From: Paenibacillus oceani
Lineage (GTDB): Bacteria; Bacillota; Bacilli; Paenibacillales; NBRC-103111
DNA length: 64,000 nt
NCBI RefSeq assembly: GCF_014705615.1
Contig: NZ_JACXJA010000019.1
Location: 62,001-126,000, forward strand
Direction of reading: 5' to 3'
A program made the translations under genes and the position numbers. The notes under the pieces are model-generated. The model was given only the letters and a program-made list of their open reading frames with translations. It was not told the origin of the DNA and made no database searches. Shown here piece by piece: positions 50,568 to 59,250 of the stretch; within the stretch, counting starts at the first letter, position 1; each line of letters starts with the position of its first letter.

Positions 50568-52808
50568 TTATTTTTGCGGATTGACGATCCGGTCTCTCCG
50601 GTACTCGCCGGGCGTCAGTCCGGTCAGGCGCCGGAACATCCGGGTAAACGAATTGGCGTTCTGATAGCCGACTCTGGCGGCGATATCCTGAATTTTCTCC
50701 TCGGTTTCCTCGAGCATTTCCTTTGCTTTTCCGATCCGGATCTCGTTTAAGTAGTCGCTTAAGTTTTGACCGGTCTTCTCCTTGAAATAGTTGCGCAAAT
50801 AACCGGTCGAGATGTTCAGCTTGCCTGCGATCAGATCCTGGTAGATGTCGTCCCCGTAATGCTTCTCGATAAACCCGACGACGAAGTCGACGATCGGGTC
50901 GCGGGCGTCCCGCTTCTGGCGGATCAGCAGCGCCGCCTGCCCGAGCAGCCGCTCGAACAGCTCGATGTACTGCGCCTCCGAGACGAACCGCTCCATCTCG
51001 TCATAGGGCGAATATTCCGCATACAGCGAATTCGTATCGATCTGGTGCGCCATCAGCGTCATCAGCAGCTTGGAGAGCAGATCGCCGGCATACTGGCGGT
51101 AATGCCAGGCGGTCGCCTGACGCCGCGTCAGCCGCTGCATCGAGCTATGGACGAGCGCGGTCAGCTGCGGCTCGTTGCCCGCCTCCAGATGGGCGGCGAA
51201 GCTTCGCTCTTCCTCGGGCGTCCAGAATATGACCGGTTCGAGCGGACCGGGAGTATCGATGATTTGCGTTTCGCCGCTCAGCATGCGCCGCCGCAGCATC
51301 TCGCCGGCCGTCTCATAGGCGGATGTGAACCCGGAAGGCTCCCACAGCTTCGGACAGCAGGCGATGGTGAGCTGGTAGTAGGCGCTGTCGCGGTCGAAAA
51401 TCTGCTTCAGGTAGCGCAGCATTTCCGTAAGCGCTTCGGACTCGTCGCGGTCGGTGAACACGATGGACAAGATCCGGTCCTTTTCGACCTGCATCGTAAC
51501 GGAATCGGCGAACGTCTGGGTCATGTTCAGGTTGATGAATTCGAGAAAATAAGTCGCTTTTAGCGGACGGTCACGGCCCAGCAGCTCGTATTCCCGCGTG
51601 TAATGAATGTGAAACATGATGAAGTGGAACGTCCGCTTCGTATCGGCCAGCGCCTGCACCTCGGTATCGAGCGCCTGGATGCTTTTGATTTTGTCCAGGT
51701 AGCCGTATTTTTGCAGCAGCGAGTTTTTCCGGTGAACCGATTGGATCATATGCTGCAAGCTTTCGCTGATCACGTTGAACTCGTGGATCGTGCTCGTCTG
51801 CCGGATGACCGGATTCATCTGGCGAAGCGCCTCCAGGATGCGCTGGACCGGGTTTTTGAAGCGGACGCTCAGCAGAACGGAGATCGCGATGCTGATCAGC
51901 ACCGACAGGGCGAACAATGTAAGCAGCAGCACATTCATCTTGGTCATCTGGCTCGCGATCGTCTCGTACGGAATGACGCTGACGTAAGTTTGTCCGGACA
52001 GCTCGCCGGTTTTGTAGAAGTAATAGTCGCTTCCGTGCAGCACGAACGATTTGCCGGCATCCGCAGGAGCGGCCGGCATCGCAGCCGGAACGGCTCCGGC
52101 GCTGTAGAACAGCTGTCCCGCGCTTCCCGTCATATAGAACGGATTGTCTTCACGCTGCACTTGAGCGGAGAACATCCGGTCCGCATCGATCAGCGCGCCT
52201 ACATAAAATTGGCTGCCGATCTGGCTTTTGACGATGACGGGGACGAAGCGGGACGACCCTGGATTCATCAGCTCAATCCGGTGGCGGTCAAACTCGGCGG
52301 ACGGAAACGTGCGGAAGTGAAAATCTTCGGCAAATTGTTCGGCCCAAAACTCCGGCCCGTAATCGCGGCTGACGTAATATTTGCCGAACATTTCTTCGAC
52401 CCGCGTATACCCGTTTTTGTCAATGACGAAACCTTGCTCCTTAAAATAGATGAACACGTTCTCCAGATCGAGATTGTAATTGCTGACAATCGTACGGAAC
52501 TCGTCGGCCAGCTCGTTGACGATCGGGAAGTCGGAGCCGATATTCCCTTTCTTGAGTGCCGCGACCGAATTGTCGAAATAGTACCGGGTAAGCAAATCGT
52601 CCAGCTGGAGCAGCTGCGTCTCGTAACCATCGACCGTATTGGCGAGGGCGGTCGTATTGGAGCGGATCAGTTCGTCGCGCATCTGATTGTAAAAAAAGTT
52701 ATAGGCGAATAAATTGAATGCAAACGAAATGAGAATGACGACCATAAATCCGAGAAGCAGTTTGGCGAATAGCGAGTTTCCGTTGAATCGGATGCGTCGT
52801 CGTTCCAC
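50568..52808 (-). CDS. YesN-like membrane-bound AraC-family regulator
   Basis: A 746-residue protein. There are two transmembrane helices (about 17-38 and 283-305) around an extracellular sensor region (TVDGYETQLLQLDDLLTRYY, FKEQGFVIDKNGYTRVEEMF, GDSDYYF-type strands). A cytoplasmic linker leads to a C-terminal HTH_18 pair (IYQDLIAGKLNISTGYLRNY, IQDIAARVGYQNANSFTRMF, RRLTGLTPGEYRRD). This is the membrane-anchored AraC type that in Paenibacillus usually controls adjacent sugar ABC genes. GTG 52808 follows GGAGGGAG at 8 nt. It is divergent from the SBP/permease operon, its likely target. Confidence 0.88.
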   Translation of the reverse strand: MERRRIRFNGNSLFAKLLLGFMVVILISFAFNLFAYNFFYNQMRDELIRSNTTALANTVDGYETQLLQLDDLLTRYYFDNSVAALKKGNIGSDFPIVNELADEFRTIVSNYNLDLENVFIYFKEQGFVIDKNGYTRVEEMFGKYYVSRDYGPEFWAEQFAEDFHFRTFPSAEFDRHRIELMNPGSSRFVPVIVKSQIGSQFYVGALIDADRMFSAQVQREDNPFYMTGSAGQLFYSAGAVPAAMPAAPADAGKSFVLHGSDYYFYKTGELSGQTYVSVIPYETIASQMTKMNVLLLTLFALSVLISIAISVLLSVRFKNPVQRILEALRQMNPVIRQTSTIHEFNVISESLQHMIQSVHRKNSLLQKYGYLDKIKSIQALDTEVQALADTKRTFHFIMFHIHYTREYELLGRDRPLKATYFLEFINLNMTQTFADSVTMQVEKDRILSIVFTDRDESEALTEMLRYLKQIFDRDSAYYQLTIACCPKLWEPSGFTSAYETAGEMLRRRMLSGETQIIDTPGPLEPVIFWTPEEERSFAAHLEAGNEPQLTALVHSSMQRLTRRQATAWHYRQYAGDLLSKLLMTLMAHQIDTNSLYAEYSPYDEMERFVSEAQYIELFERLLGQAALLIRQKRDARDPIVDFVVGFIEKHYGDDIYQDLIAGKLNISTGYLRNYFKEKTGQNLSDYLNEIRIGKAKEMLEETEEKIQDIAARVGYQNANSFTRMFRRLTGLTPGEYRRDRIVNPQK

Positions 52809-53123
52809 AGGTTCTCCCTCCGAATCGTCTTGGCGATCGTTTCCGGTACAACCGGATCACACCTTTCAGTATAATCGATGTAATCGGTTTCAACTATAGA
52901 TGCGGATTATTCATTTCCGCCACTCTTATTCCGCACGGTATAAATCGGCCATTTTCGGAGGGAAAGCTTCGATTCGGAATAGGAAATTCGAAACGGTTTC
53001 TTGTTCCAGGCAGCGGCGCCGGGATAAGATGGGCATACGAAAGGCGAACGGTGCGAACGGCCGGCCGTTTGCGATTCGCCATATTCATCGATCACGAGAT
53101 GACGAAAGGGGCCAAAGTTCAGT
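52809..53123. other. Divergent promoter region of AraC regulator and ABC operon
   Basis: No gene is seen. TATAAT at 52870-52875 and a minus-strand TTGAAA/TATACT pair nearby are possible promoter elements, but spacing is poor in both. AAAGGGG near 53106 is the site for the SBP gene. I see no clean palindrome for the AraC protein. Confidence 0.3.
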
Positions 53124-54809
53124 ATGACAAAAAACAAAATGGTAAAGATGCTGGTCAGCCTAAGTTTGGTAGCGGTTCCACTGCTAGCTGCCTGCGGCAA
53201 AACGGAGCCGGCGGGGGATGCGTCCGGGAAAACGCCTGCAGAGACGGGGCAGCAGACGAGCGGGCCGAAGACGGTGCCGGAGAAGTACGATCCTCCGATC
53301 GAGCTGACGACGGTGAATTACAGCTTCCCGACGACCAAGTTTTTTAACGGCGAAGATATTAACAATAATATATGGACGCGGACGCTGGAGGAGAAATACG
53401 GCATTAAAGTGAAAACCCAGTGGTACGTCCCCTCGACCGAATACGATAAAAAGTCGAACCTGATGATCGCGTCCGGCGAGATTCCCGATTTTTTCGCGGC
53501 GACGCCACAGCAGTTCAAGCAGCTGCAGGAAGCCGGCATGCTTGAGGATTTGACGAAGGTATATAACGATCACGCCCCGGAATCGCTCAAGAAAGTGATG
53601 CAGGGCGCCGGGGATACGGTGCTGAAGTCGGCGACGTTCGACGGCAAGCTGATGGCGATTCCGTGGTCAGGTGTTGCCAAGGAAGGACCTGCGATATTGT
53701 GGATTCGCAAAGACTGGAAAGAGAAGCTGAGCCTGCCCGATCCGAAAACGATCGACGATCTGTTCGCGATTGCGGATGCGTTCACCAAAAAAGATCCGGA
53801 CGGCAACGGGAAGGACGATACGTTCGGGCTGGCGATGGAGAAGGAGCTCAGCATGGCCGCCGGTCTGATGAACGGCTATGGGGCTTATACCGACGCGAGC
53901 ACCGGATTTTGGGTGAAGGACAGTTCGGGAAGCCTGGTGAACGGCGATATTCAGCCGCAGATGAAGCAGGCGCTGACGAAGCTGAGCGAGATGTACAAGG
54001 CCGGACACTTCGATCCGGAGTTTATCGTCAAGGACGCCAATAAAGTATACGAGACGATCGGCGCGAACAAAATCGGGATGATGATCGGCGGCCGGGGCTC
54101 GGCCAACTTCCCGCTCGTCACGCTGACGCCGAATCAGGAATGGCAGGCATATCCGATGCCGACGGTGGACGGTAAGCCGTTTCAGGCGCAGCTTCCGCTC
54201 AACATTTTCAGCTATTACTGGGTCGTAAAGAAAGGGACGAAACACCCGGAAGCGATATTCAAGTTGATGGACTTCTGGCTGCAGACGTATTATTACAACA
54301 AATCCGAAGAAGTGTACTACAAGTACATCGTTCCGAGCAAGGAGGACCCTTCGGCGGTATGGACGTATTCGCCGGTCAAAATTTATTTGCCGGACAACAA
54401 TATCGAGAACTACCGCCAGGCTACCGCTGTGCTGGACGGGAAAATAAAACCGGAGGAACTCTCGCCGGAGCGCAAGAAAGTGTATGACCGGATCATGCTG
54501 TACAAGGGCGGACAGAAAAACTTGTGGGGCGAATTCGCCCAGAATGGCCCCGGCGGCTCGGCAGGCATCATCGATCAGATTATTAAGGAAGACCGGTTCG
54601 TCTCGAACGAATATTATACGACCCCGACGGCGACGATGGCGGAGCGGAACGAGCAGCTCAAGAAGCTGAAAAACGAAACGTTCGTCAAAATCGTCACAGG
54701 CAACCTGCCGATCGACGCGTTCGACAAGTTCGTAGCCGATTGGAAGAAGCAAGGCGGAGACCTGATCACCAAAGAAGTGAACGACTGGTACGCCAAGCAG
54801 AAGAAGTAA
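53124..54809 (+). CDS. Lipoprotein solute-binding protein of a LplB/LplC-type sugar ABC transporter
   Basis: A 561-residue lipoprotein with signal VSLSLVAVPLLAACG and a type-1 SBP body of the LplA/YtcQ kind. Markers are YGIKVKTQWYVPSTEYDKKS, NLMIASGEIPDFFA and the calcium-loop-like DPDGNGKDDTFGLA. It delivers an oligosaccharide to the two permeases encoded directly downstream. ATG 53124 follows AAAGGGG at a rather long 12-13 nt; ATG 53139 is an alternative. A hairpin after the stop probably lowers read-through into the permease genes, so the binding protein is made in excess. No ATPase gene is nearby, as usual for MsmX-served systems. Confidence 0.92.
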   Translation: MTKNKMVKMLVSLSLVAVPLLAACGKTEPAGDASGKTPAETGQQTSGPKTVPEKYDPPIELTTVNYSFPTTKFFNGEDINNNIWTRTLEEKYGIKVKTQWYVPSTEYDKKSNLMIASGEIPDFFAATPQQFKQLQEAGMLEDLTKVYNDHAPESLKKVMQGAGDTVLKSATFDGKLMAIPWSGVAKEGPAILWIRKDWKEKLSLPDPKTIDDLFAIADAFTKKDPDGNGKDDTFGLAMEKELSMAAGLMNGYGAYTDASTGFWVKDSSGSLVNGDIQPQMKQALTKLSEMYKAGHFDPEFIVKDANKVYETIGANKIGMMIGGRGSANFPLVTLTPNQEWQAYPMPTVDGKPFQAQLPLNIFSYYWVVKKGTKHPEAIFKLMDFWLQTYYYNKSEEVYYKYIVPSKEDPSAVWTYSPVKIYLPDNNIENYRQATAVLDGKIKPEELSPERKKVYDRIMLYKGGQKNLWGEFAQNGPGGSAGIIDQIIKEDRFVSNEYYTTPTATMAERNEQLKKLKNETFVKIVTGNLPIDAFDKFVADWKKQGGDLITKEVNDWYAKQKK

Positions 54810-54815
54810 CGGGAG

Positions 54816-54840
54816 AGGGGCGGCTTACCGCCCCTTTGCT
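54816..54840 (+). terminator. Attenuating hairpin between binding protein and permease genes
   Basis: AGGGGCGG, loop CTTA, CCGCCCCT, then TTGCTT. The stem is strong and the T run weak, so partial termination or mRNA 3'-end protection is likely. Confidence 0.75.
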
Positions 54841-54895
54841 TCCGCCGCAGGGCGGGGCCCGTCAAGACGTAAGCGGATAGGAAGGAGGAGCTGCG

Positions 54896-55807
54896 GTGTT
54901 TAATAAACTGCTGACAGGAAAAAGGCTTAGGGAGCTGCCGCTCCACTTGATGTTACTGCCGGGCGCCATTATTGTGTTTATTTATCATTACATCCCGATG
55001 GGCGGCCTGACGATGGCGTTTCAGAAGTTCATCCCGATCAAAGGCATCTGGGGTTCGGAATGGGTCGGCTTGCGCAATTTTACGTACGTATTCAGCCTTC
55101 CGAGCACGATGGAGGTATTCTGGAACACCATCTACATCGCCTTGATGAAAATCGTCGCAGGACTCATCGTCCCGATCGTAACCGCACTGTTGCTGAACGA
55201 AATACGCAAGGCGGTGTTCAAGCGGACGGTGCAGACGCTGATATACTTGCCGCACTTTTTATCGTGGACGATTCTCGCCGGCATTCTGATCGATATTTTG
55301 TCGCCAGGGCAGGGGATCGTTAATAAAGTTCTCGCTTCGATCGGGATCGATCCGATCTTTTTCCTCGGTGACAATACCTGGTTCCCTTATACGGTTGTCG
55401 TCTCCAACGAATGGAAGGAGTTCGGCTTCAGCACGATCGTGTACTTGGCCGCGCTCTCCAGCGTCGACCCGGCGCTTTACGAATCGGCCGTCATCGACGG
55501 GGCGAACCGGTGGCGCCAGACGTGGCATATTACGCTGCCCGGCATCCGGCCGGTGATCATACTGCTTATGACGCTTAGCCTCGGACAAGTGTTAAATGCC
55601 GGATTCGAGCAAATTTTTAACCTGTACAGCCCTTACGTGTACGAAAGCGGCGATATTATCGACACGATGGTATACCGGATGGGTCTGGAGGATGCGCAGT
55701 ACAGCCTCGCCACCGCAGTCGGCCTGCTGAAGTCGATCGTGTCGCTCGTATTGATCTCGGTGTCGTACCTGCTCGCCTACCGGCTGGCGAATTACCGGAT
55801 TTTCTAA
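54896..55807 (+). CDS. Sugar ABC transporter permease, LplB/YtcP-type first subunit
   Basis: A 303-residue inner-membrane permease with six helices (LPLHLMLLPGAIIVFIYHYI and on) and the cytoplasmic EAA loop ALYESAVIDGANRWRQTWHI then TLPGIRPVIIL, which docks to the shared ATPase. GTG 54896 follows AAGGAGGAG at 5 nt. The partner permease starts 29 bases downstream. The sequence type (FFNTI-like FWNTIYIALMKIVAGL) is the LplB group found with YesN regulators. Confidence 0.92.
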   Translation: MFNKLLTGKRLRELPLHLMLLPGAIIVFIYHYIPMGGLTMAFQKFIPIKGIWGSEWVGLRNFTYVFSLPSTMEVFWNTIYIALMKIVAGLIVPIVTALLLNEIRKAVFKRTVQTLIYLPHFLSWTILAGILIDILSPGQGIVNKVLASIGIDPIFFLGDNTWFPYTVVVSNEWKEFGFSTIVYLAALSSVDPALYESAVIDGANRWRQTWHITLPGIRPVIILLMTLSLGQVLNAGFEQIFNLYSPYVYESGDIIDTMVYRMGLEDAQYSLATAVGLLKSIVSLVLISVSYLLAYRLANYRIF

Positions 55808-55836
55808 TGCCAACTTAGACAGGAGGAGGGATCAAC

Positions 55837-56721
55837 GTGGTTGAGAATCCATCGTTCGGCCGTAAATTATTCGTTGCCGGGAACTATACGTTTATGATTT
55901 TTCTAGCGTTCGTGTGCCTGTTTCCGCTCATCCACGTGCTGGCGGTATCGTTCAGCTCGAGCGGCGCCGCGGCGGCGGGCAAGGTGGGGCTGTGGCCGGT
56001 CGAATTTACGACGAAAGCGTACCAATACGTCATGAACAAAGAGGAGTTCGTCCGCTCGTTCGGCATCTCGCTGCAGCGGCTCGGGCTGGGCACCGTGATC
56101 AACATGGTCATGTGCGTGCTGATCGCATATCCGCTGTCCAAGGAGACGCGCGATTTCAAGCTTCGCACCGTGTATGTCTGGTATTTCTTCGTCACGATCC
56201 TGTTCGGCGGCGGACTCATTCCGACCTATATGACGGTCAAAAATACCGGGCTGATGGACACGATCTGGGCACTCGTGCTGCCGAATGCGGTGCCAGTGTT
56301 TAACGTGATATTGCTGCTCAACTTTTTCCGGGCGTTGCCGAAAGAGCTGGAGGAGGCCGCCTTTATCGACGGAGCGGGGCATATGCGGACGCTGTGGAGC
56401 GTATTTATTCCGCTGTCCAAGCCGGTGCTGGCGACGGTGCTGCTGTTTACGATGGTTGGGCACTGGAACGCCTGGTTCGACGGGCTAATCTACATGAACG
56501 ACCCGGCACATTATCCGCTGCAAAGCTATTTGCAGACCGTCATCATCCAGCAGGACATGAGCGCGATGTCCGACAACGAAGTCGAGATGATGAAGGAGCT
56601 GTCCAACCAGACCGTCAAGGCGGCGCAAATTTTCCTCGGCGCTCTGCCGATCATCGCGGTATATCCGTTTCTGCAAAAGTTTTTTGTCAAAGGGATCGTG
56701 CTGGGTAGTGTGAAGGGCTGA
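55837..56721 (+). CDS. Sugar ABC transporter permease, LplC/YtcP-type second subunit
   Basis: A 294-residue permease with six helices and the EAA loop ELEEAAFIDGAGHMRTLWSV then FIPLSKPVLATVLLF. The family C-terminus is intact: YPFLQKFFVKGIVLGSVKG. GTG 55837 follows GGAGGAGGG at 6 nt. It is the last gene of the operon; a repeat-rich spacer follows. With 53124 and 54896 it forms a complete importer apart from the ATPase. Confidence 0.93.
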   Translation: MVENPSFGRKLFVAGNYTFMIFLAFVCLFPLIHVLAVSFSSSGAAAAGKVGLWPVEFTTKAYQYVMNKEEFVRSFGISLQRLGLGTVINMVMCVLIAYPLSKETRDFKLRTVYVWYFFVTILFGGGLIPTYMTVKNTGLMDTIWALVLPNAVPVFNVILLLNFFRALPKELEEAAFIDGAGHMRTLWSVFIPLSKPVLATVLLFTMVGHWNAWFDGLIYMNDPAHYPLQSYLQTVIIQQDMSAMSDNEVEMMKELSNQTVKAAQIFLGALPIIAVYPFLQKFFVKGIVLGSVKG

Positions 56722-56871
56722 GTGGGTCTGCGTTTAGCGGCGAGTTCTGGAGCTGGGCGCATCTTCTGATGCGGAGAGGGGTGGCAGCGGGCGGCCGCCA
56801 GCTGCAGGCAGCCCGATGGGGCGCTAACAAAACATAGCACATCGTATCCCGTACCGCGCGGCTTCACACCT

Positions 56872-56911
56872 TACCGCACTATACCGCACTATACCGTACT
56901 ATACCGTACCT
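56872..56911. repeat. 10-bp tandem repeat, four copies
   Basis: TACCGCACTA, TACCGCACTA, TACCGTACTA, TACCGTACCT in direct succession, one helical turn each. Confidence 0.9.
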
Positions 56912-57073
56912 ATCGCATCGAACCGCACCTCTTCGCACCATGCCGCTCGGACGGTTTGGTTTCTCTATGTGCCGTTCGGTGTGCGTGTGGGGCGGCGGAG
57001 TTCCCACTCCGTATGGGAGCCGAGGCGATAAGGGTGGTATGTACCTCTTGTTTTGTCCAAATCCGGGTTTGAA

Positions 57074-57227
57074 GCGAAAATAGGAGCGGTTTGTAGCTGC
57101 TATTTCGCTTGGAAGGTACGTTTTCCCGGCCGATTGGCTGAAATAAGAGGTTCAAACCGCTTCTATATCCCAACAAGTGGGCGAAGATTGTTTTTTAAGA
57201 GCTGCAAATCGCTCTTATTTGGTCGGG
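57074..57227. repeat. Dispersed intergenic repeat, copy 3
   Basis: AAAATAGGAGCGGTTTGTAG, GGCTGAAATAAGAGGTTCAA then ACCGCTTCTAT, and AAGAGCTGCAAATCGCTCTTATT are shared with copies 1 and 2. Its arms are inverted (AGCGGTTTG with CAAACCGCT), so it folds. Confidence 0.7.
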
Positions 57228-57258
57228 ATAACGCCACGACGATTCTACTCTGTTCCTG

Positions 57259-57696
57259 TTATTTTAACAGGTCCTGATAGTTTGGAGGGAAATCCTTTTT
57301 GTCCGGTCCTTTTAAATGTTCAAATTTTATAAGCTTTACACCGGACGCGTTTATTTCAAAAGTAAAGAGGTCTTTACCAGCAGGAATGTGCGGGCCGACT
57401 GTCGGAGTAGCCTCAAGTTTGATCAGAAAATGGAATCCTCGAAATCCGTTCAAAAGTTCCGCTTGAACAACATCAACGAAGTAAGGGTATAGATCCGGTG
57501 TGCCATGCAGGACATTGGAATAAGCCTCAGCAAGTTTGTCATCCATATATGGCAATAAAAATAGAACCAACATATCTTGAAATTGCAGTTCTCTGGAATC
57601 TACTTGAGGCTTATTATTTGCATTTGTAACACAATAACATGGCCATGTAACAAGTAAAATAAGGACTAACACAGAAATAATAAGTTTAACTCGCAT
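57259..57696 (-). CDS. Small secreted protein, DUF3888-like
   Basis: A 145-residue protein with an N-terminal signal peptide (VKLIISVLVLILLVTWPCYC) and a compact body (LQFQDMLVLFLLPYMDDKLA, VVQAELLNGFRGFHFLIKLE). The layout resembles DUF3888 proteins of spore formers; this is from memory of the pattern. A Cys near the signal end could be a lipobox variant (WPCYC) but fits poorly. ATG 57696 follows GGAGGGG at 5 nt. Its base composition is more A/T-rich than its neighbours, a hint of separate origin. A small palindrome, CCTGTTA-TTT-TAACAGG (57255-57271), covers the stop. Function unknown. Confidence 0.7.
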   Translation of the reverse strand: MRVKLIISVLVLILLVTWPCYCVTNANNKPQVDSRELQFQDMLVLFLLPYMDDKLAEAYSNVLHGTPDLYPYFVDVVQAELLNGFRGFHFLIKLEATPTVGPHIPAGKDLFTFEINASGVKLIKFEHLKGPDKKDFPPNYQDLLK

Positions 57697-58049
57697 CGTA
57701 TCCCCTCCGGTATATAGATAAGGTTTCCAAAGGTAGGAGATTCATGCATTAATCCATTCAATGATACGGAAATACAGAGAGGTAACCGGATCTATACCAA
57801 TCATACAGCGCCTAAGAAAGCTTAAAGCTGGTTCATATGGCCTTTATCATGAAAAACTAATAGTGGCCAGCCGAGAAAAGATTGCCGGCCCCGTCGACAT
57901 GTTTGTTTAGATATTCGACTTCGGGAATCAGATTCAGGTGACGGAGCAGTTCGCTATGCAAGCTTTCCATAACCCTAAGAAAGGAGCCGCCCGAAAGCAA
58001 GCTCCTCATCGTTCTCCGTCTGGTTTCATGTAGGCCGGAACTTTCAGGC
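57697..58049. other. Spacer with a weak 50-codon ORF
   Basis: On the minus strand 57857-58009 codes for 50 residues (MRSLLSGGSFLRVMESLHSE, then LLRHLNLIPEVEYLNKHVDG). Codons look plausible and GGAG lies 4 nt before the ATG, but the protein is not recognised. It may be a small gene or a relic of a 3' end. The rest of the gap is A/T-rich and featureless. Confidence 0.25.
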
Positions 58050-59093
58050 TCAACGCACAGCGAGCCCCAACCCCCTCAAATCAGCGATCGTACCGGCGCG
58101 TTCCGCTTCGTACAGTTTCCAGATGACGCGAAGCCCTTGCAGGCTGTCGTAGCCGTCGGTATCGGGTTGCTGACCCGCATCGATGCAGTCGAGGAAATGC
58201 TCCAGCTCATATTGCGTCTTTTTGCCAGGAGCGTTGTCTTCCATCAATACTCTCGTTCTCGACGCCGTATCCAGATTGGCCCGTTCCTCGACGATATGCG
58301 AATGAAGGTACAGCTTGCCTTCGGCGCGATTGAATTCCAGCATCCCTTCCGTGCAATGGATATGGATGGCGTAGCCGATCCGCGTCCCGCGCGCTCCCCA
58401 AGTACCGAAATGGTAACCGACCGCGCCGCTCTCGAACTCGATCGCCAGATCGCTTGTGCCCTCCCGCTCCATCCAAGGCGTACCCAGCCGCGTGCCGAGA
58501 TGAAATCCTTTGACCGGACGGCCCAAAAACCAGAGCAGCAGGTCGATGTAATGACAGCCGTGGCTGAACAGCTGCCCGCCCCCGAGCTTGTCCGCCGATT
58601 CGGTCCAGTGCCCCGCCGGGAAGCGGGTGAACTGTTCGGTATAGATCGACATATGGAACGGTTCGCCGTAGGTTCGGTTGTCGATCAGTTCTTTCATTTT
58701 CCGGACGATCGGCCAGAACCGGACCGGATAGGCGGTCATCAGCACGTTGCCGTTCCGCTCTGCGGCCTCGATCAGTCCGATGCATTGCTCCTCCGTATTG
58801 CACATCGGTTTCTCCATCAGCACATGCTTGCCGGCTTCCAGACAGGCAAGGCCCACTTCGTAGTGAAGATGATGGGGAAGAGCGATCAGCACCGCGTCGA
58901 CATCGTCCAGCAGATCGCGGTAATCGGTCACCGCAGAGGCGGCCCCCATCGATTGCGCAGCCCGGTCGGCACGCTCCGGCTCGATATCGCATACCGCCGT
59001 CACCTTCAGCCGCCCGGAAAGCGACGCTGCGCCAAGCACGTGTCCGCCCCCCATGCCGCCGCAGCCTATTAATCCCATTCGGATTGGATTCAT
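58050..59093 (-). CDS. Gfo/Idh/MocA-family oxidoreductase, second copy
   Basis: A 347-residue paralog of 38342-39403, clearly similar along its whole length. It has GLIGCGGMGGGHVLGAASLS for NAD(P), VLMEKPMCNTEEQCIGLIEA with the catalytic Lys, and SHGCHYIDLLLWFLGRPVKG for the substrate domain. ATG 59093 follows GGGACGGGG. It lies 158 bp downstream of the GntR-SBP regulator in the same direction and near an MDR dehydrogenase. This grouping suggests a pathway that oxidises an imported sugar derivative, perhaps with the ABC system at 53-57 kb. The exact substrate cannot be read from the sequence. Confidence 0.92.
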   Translation of the reverse strand: MNPIRMGLIGCGGMGGGHVLGAASLSGRLKVTAVCDIEPERADRAAQSMGAASAVTDYRDLLDDVDAVLIALPHHLHYEVGLACLEAGKHVLMEKPMCNTEEQCIGLIEAAERNGNVLMTAYPVRFWPIVRKMKELIDNRTYGEPFHMSIYTEQFTRFPAGHWTESADKLGGGQLFSHGCHYIDLLLWFLGRPVKGFHLGTRLGTPWMEREGTSDLAIEFESGAVGYHFGTWGARGTRIGYAIHIHCTEGMLEFNRAEGKLYLHSHIVEERANLDTASRTRVLMEDNAPGKKTQYELEHFLDCIDAGQQPDTDGYDSLQGLRVIWKLYEAERAGTIADLRGLGLAVR

Positions 59094-59250
59094 GGTATCC
59101 CCGTCCCTCTTCTAAAGGTAAGTTGTGGTCTTGTACTCCATAATAGGGGGCGACGGGGACGAAGTCTTTGCGGGATCGGGCCGGAAATGTGCGAATTTGG
59201 CCGGGGCTTGGTAAGGAACGTTTCCATCGGTTACGGTTCGGTTCATATAC

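Larger units (their letters stand above)
56722..57258. other. Repeat-rich spacer after the ABC operon
   Basis: No gene is seen. Four copies of the decamer TACCGCACTA/TACCGTACTA run from 56872 to 56911, and more degenerate ACCGCAC/TCGCACC units continue to about 56945. Copy 3 of the dispersed repeat fills 57074-57227. Confidence 0.7.

Noticed and set aside
51603-52712. 369-residue plus-strand ORF opposite the YesN-like gene
   Set aside because: Composition typical of an antisense frame and no ribosome binding site; the minus strand has membrane and HTH features.
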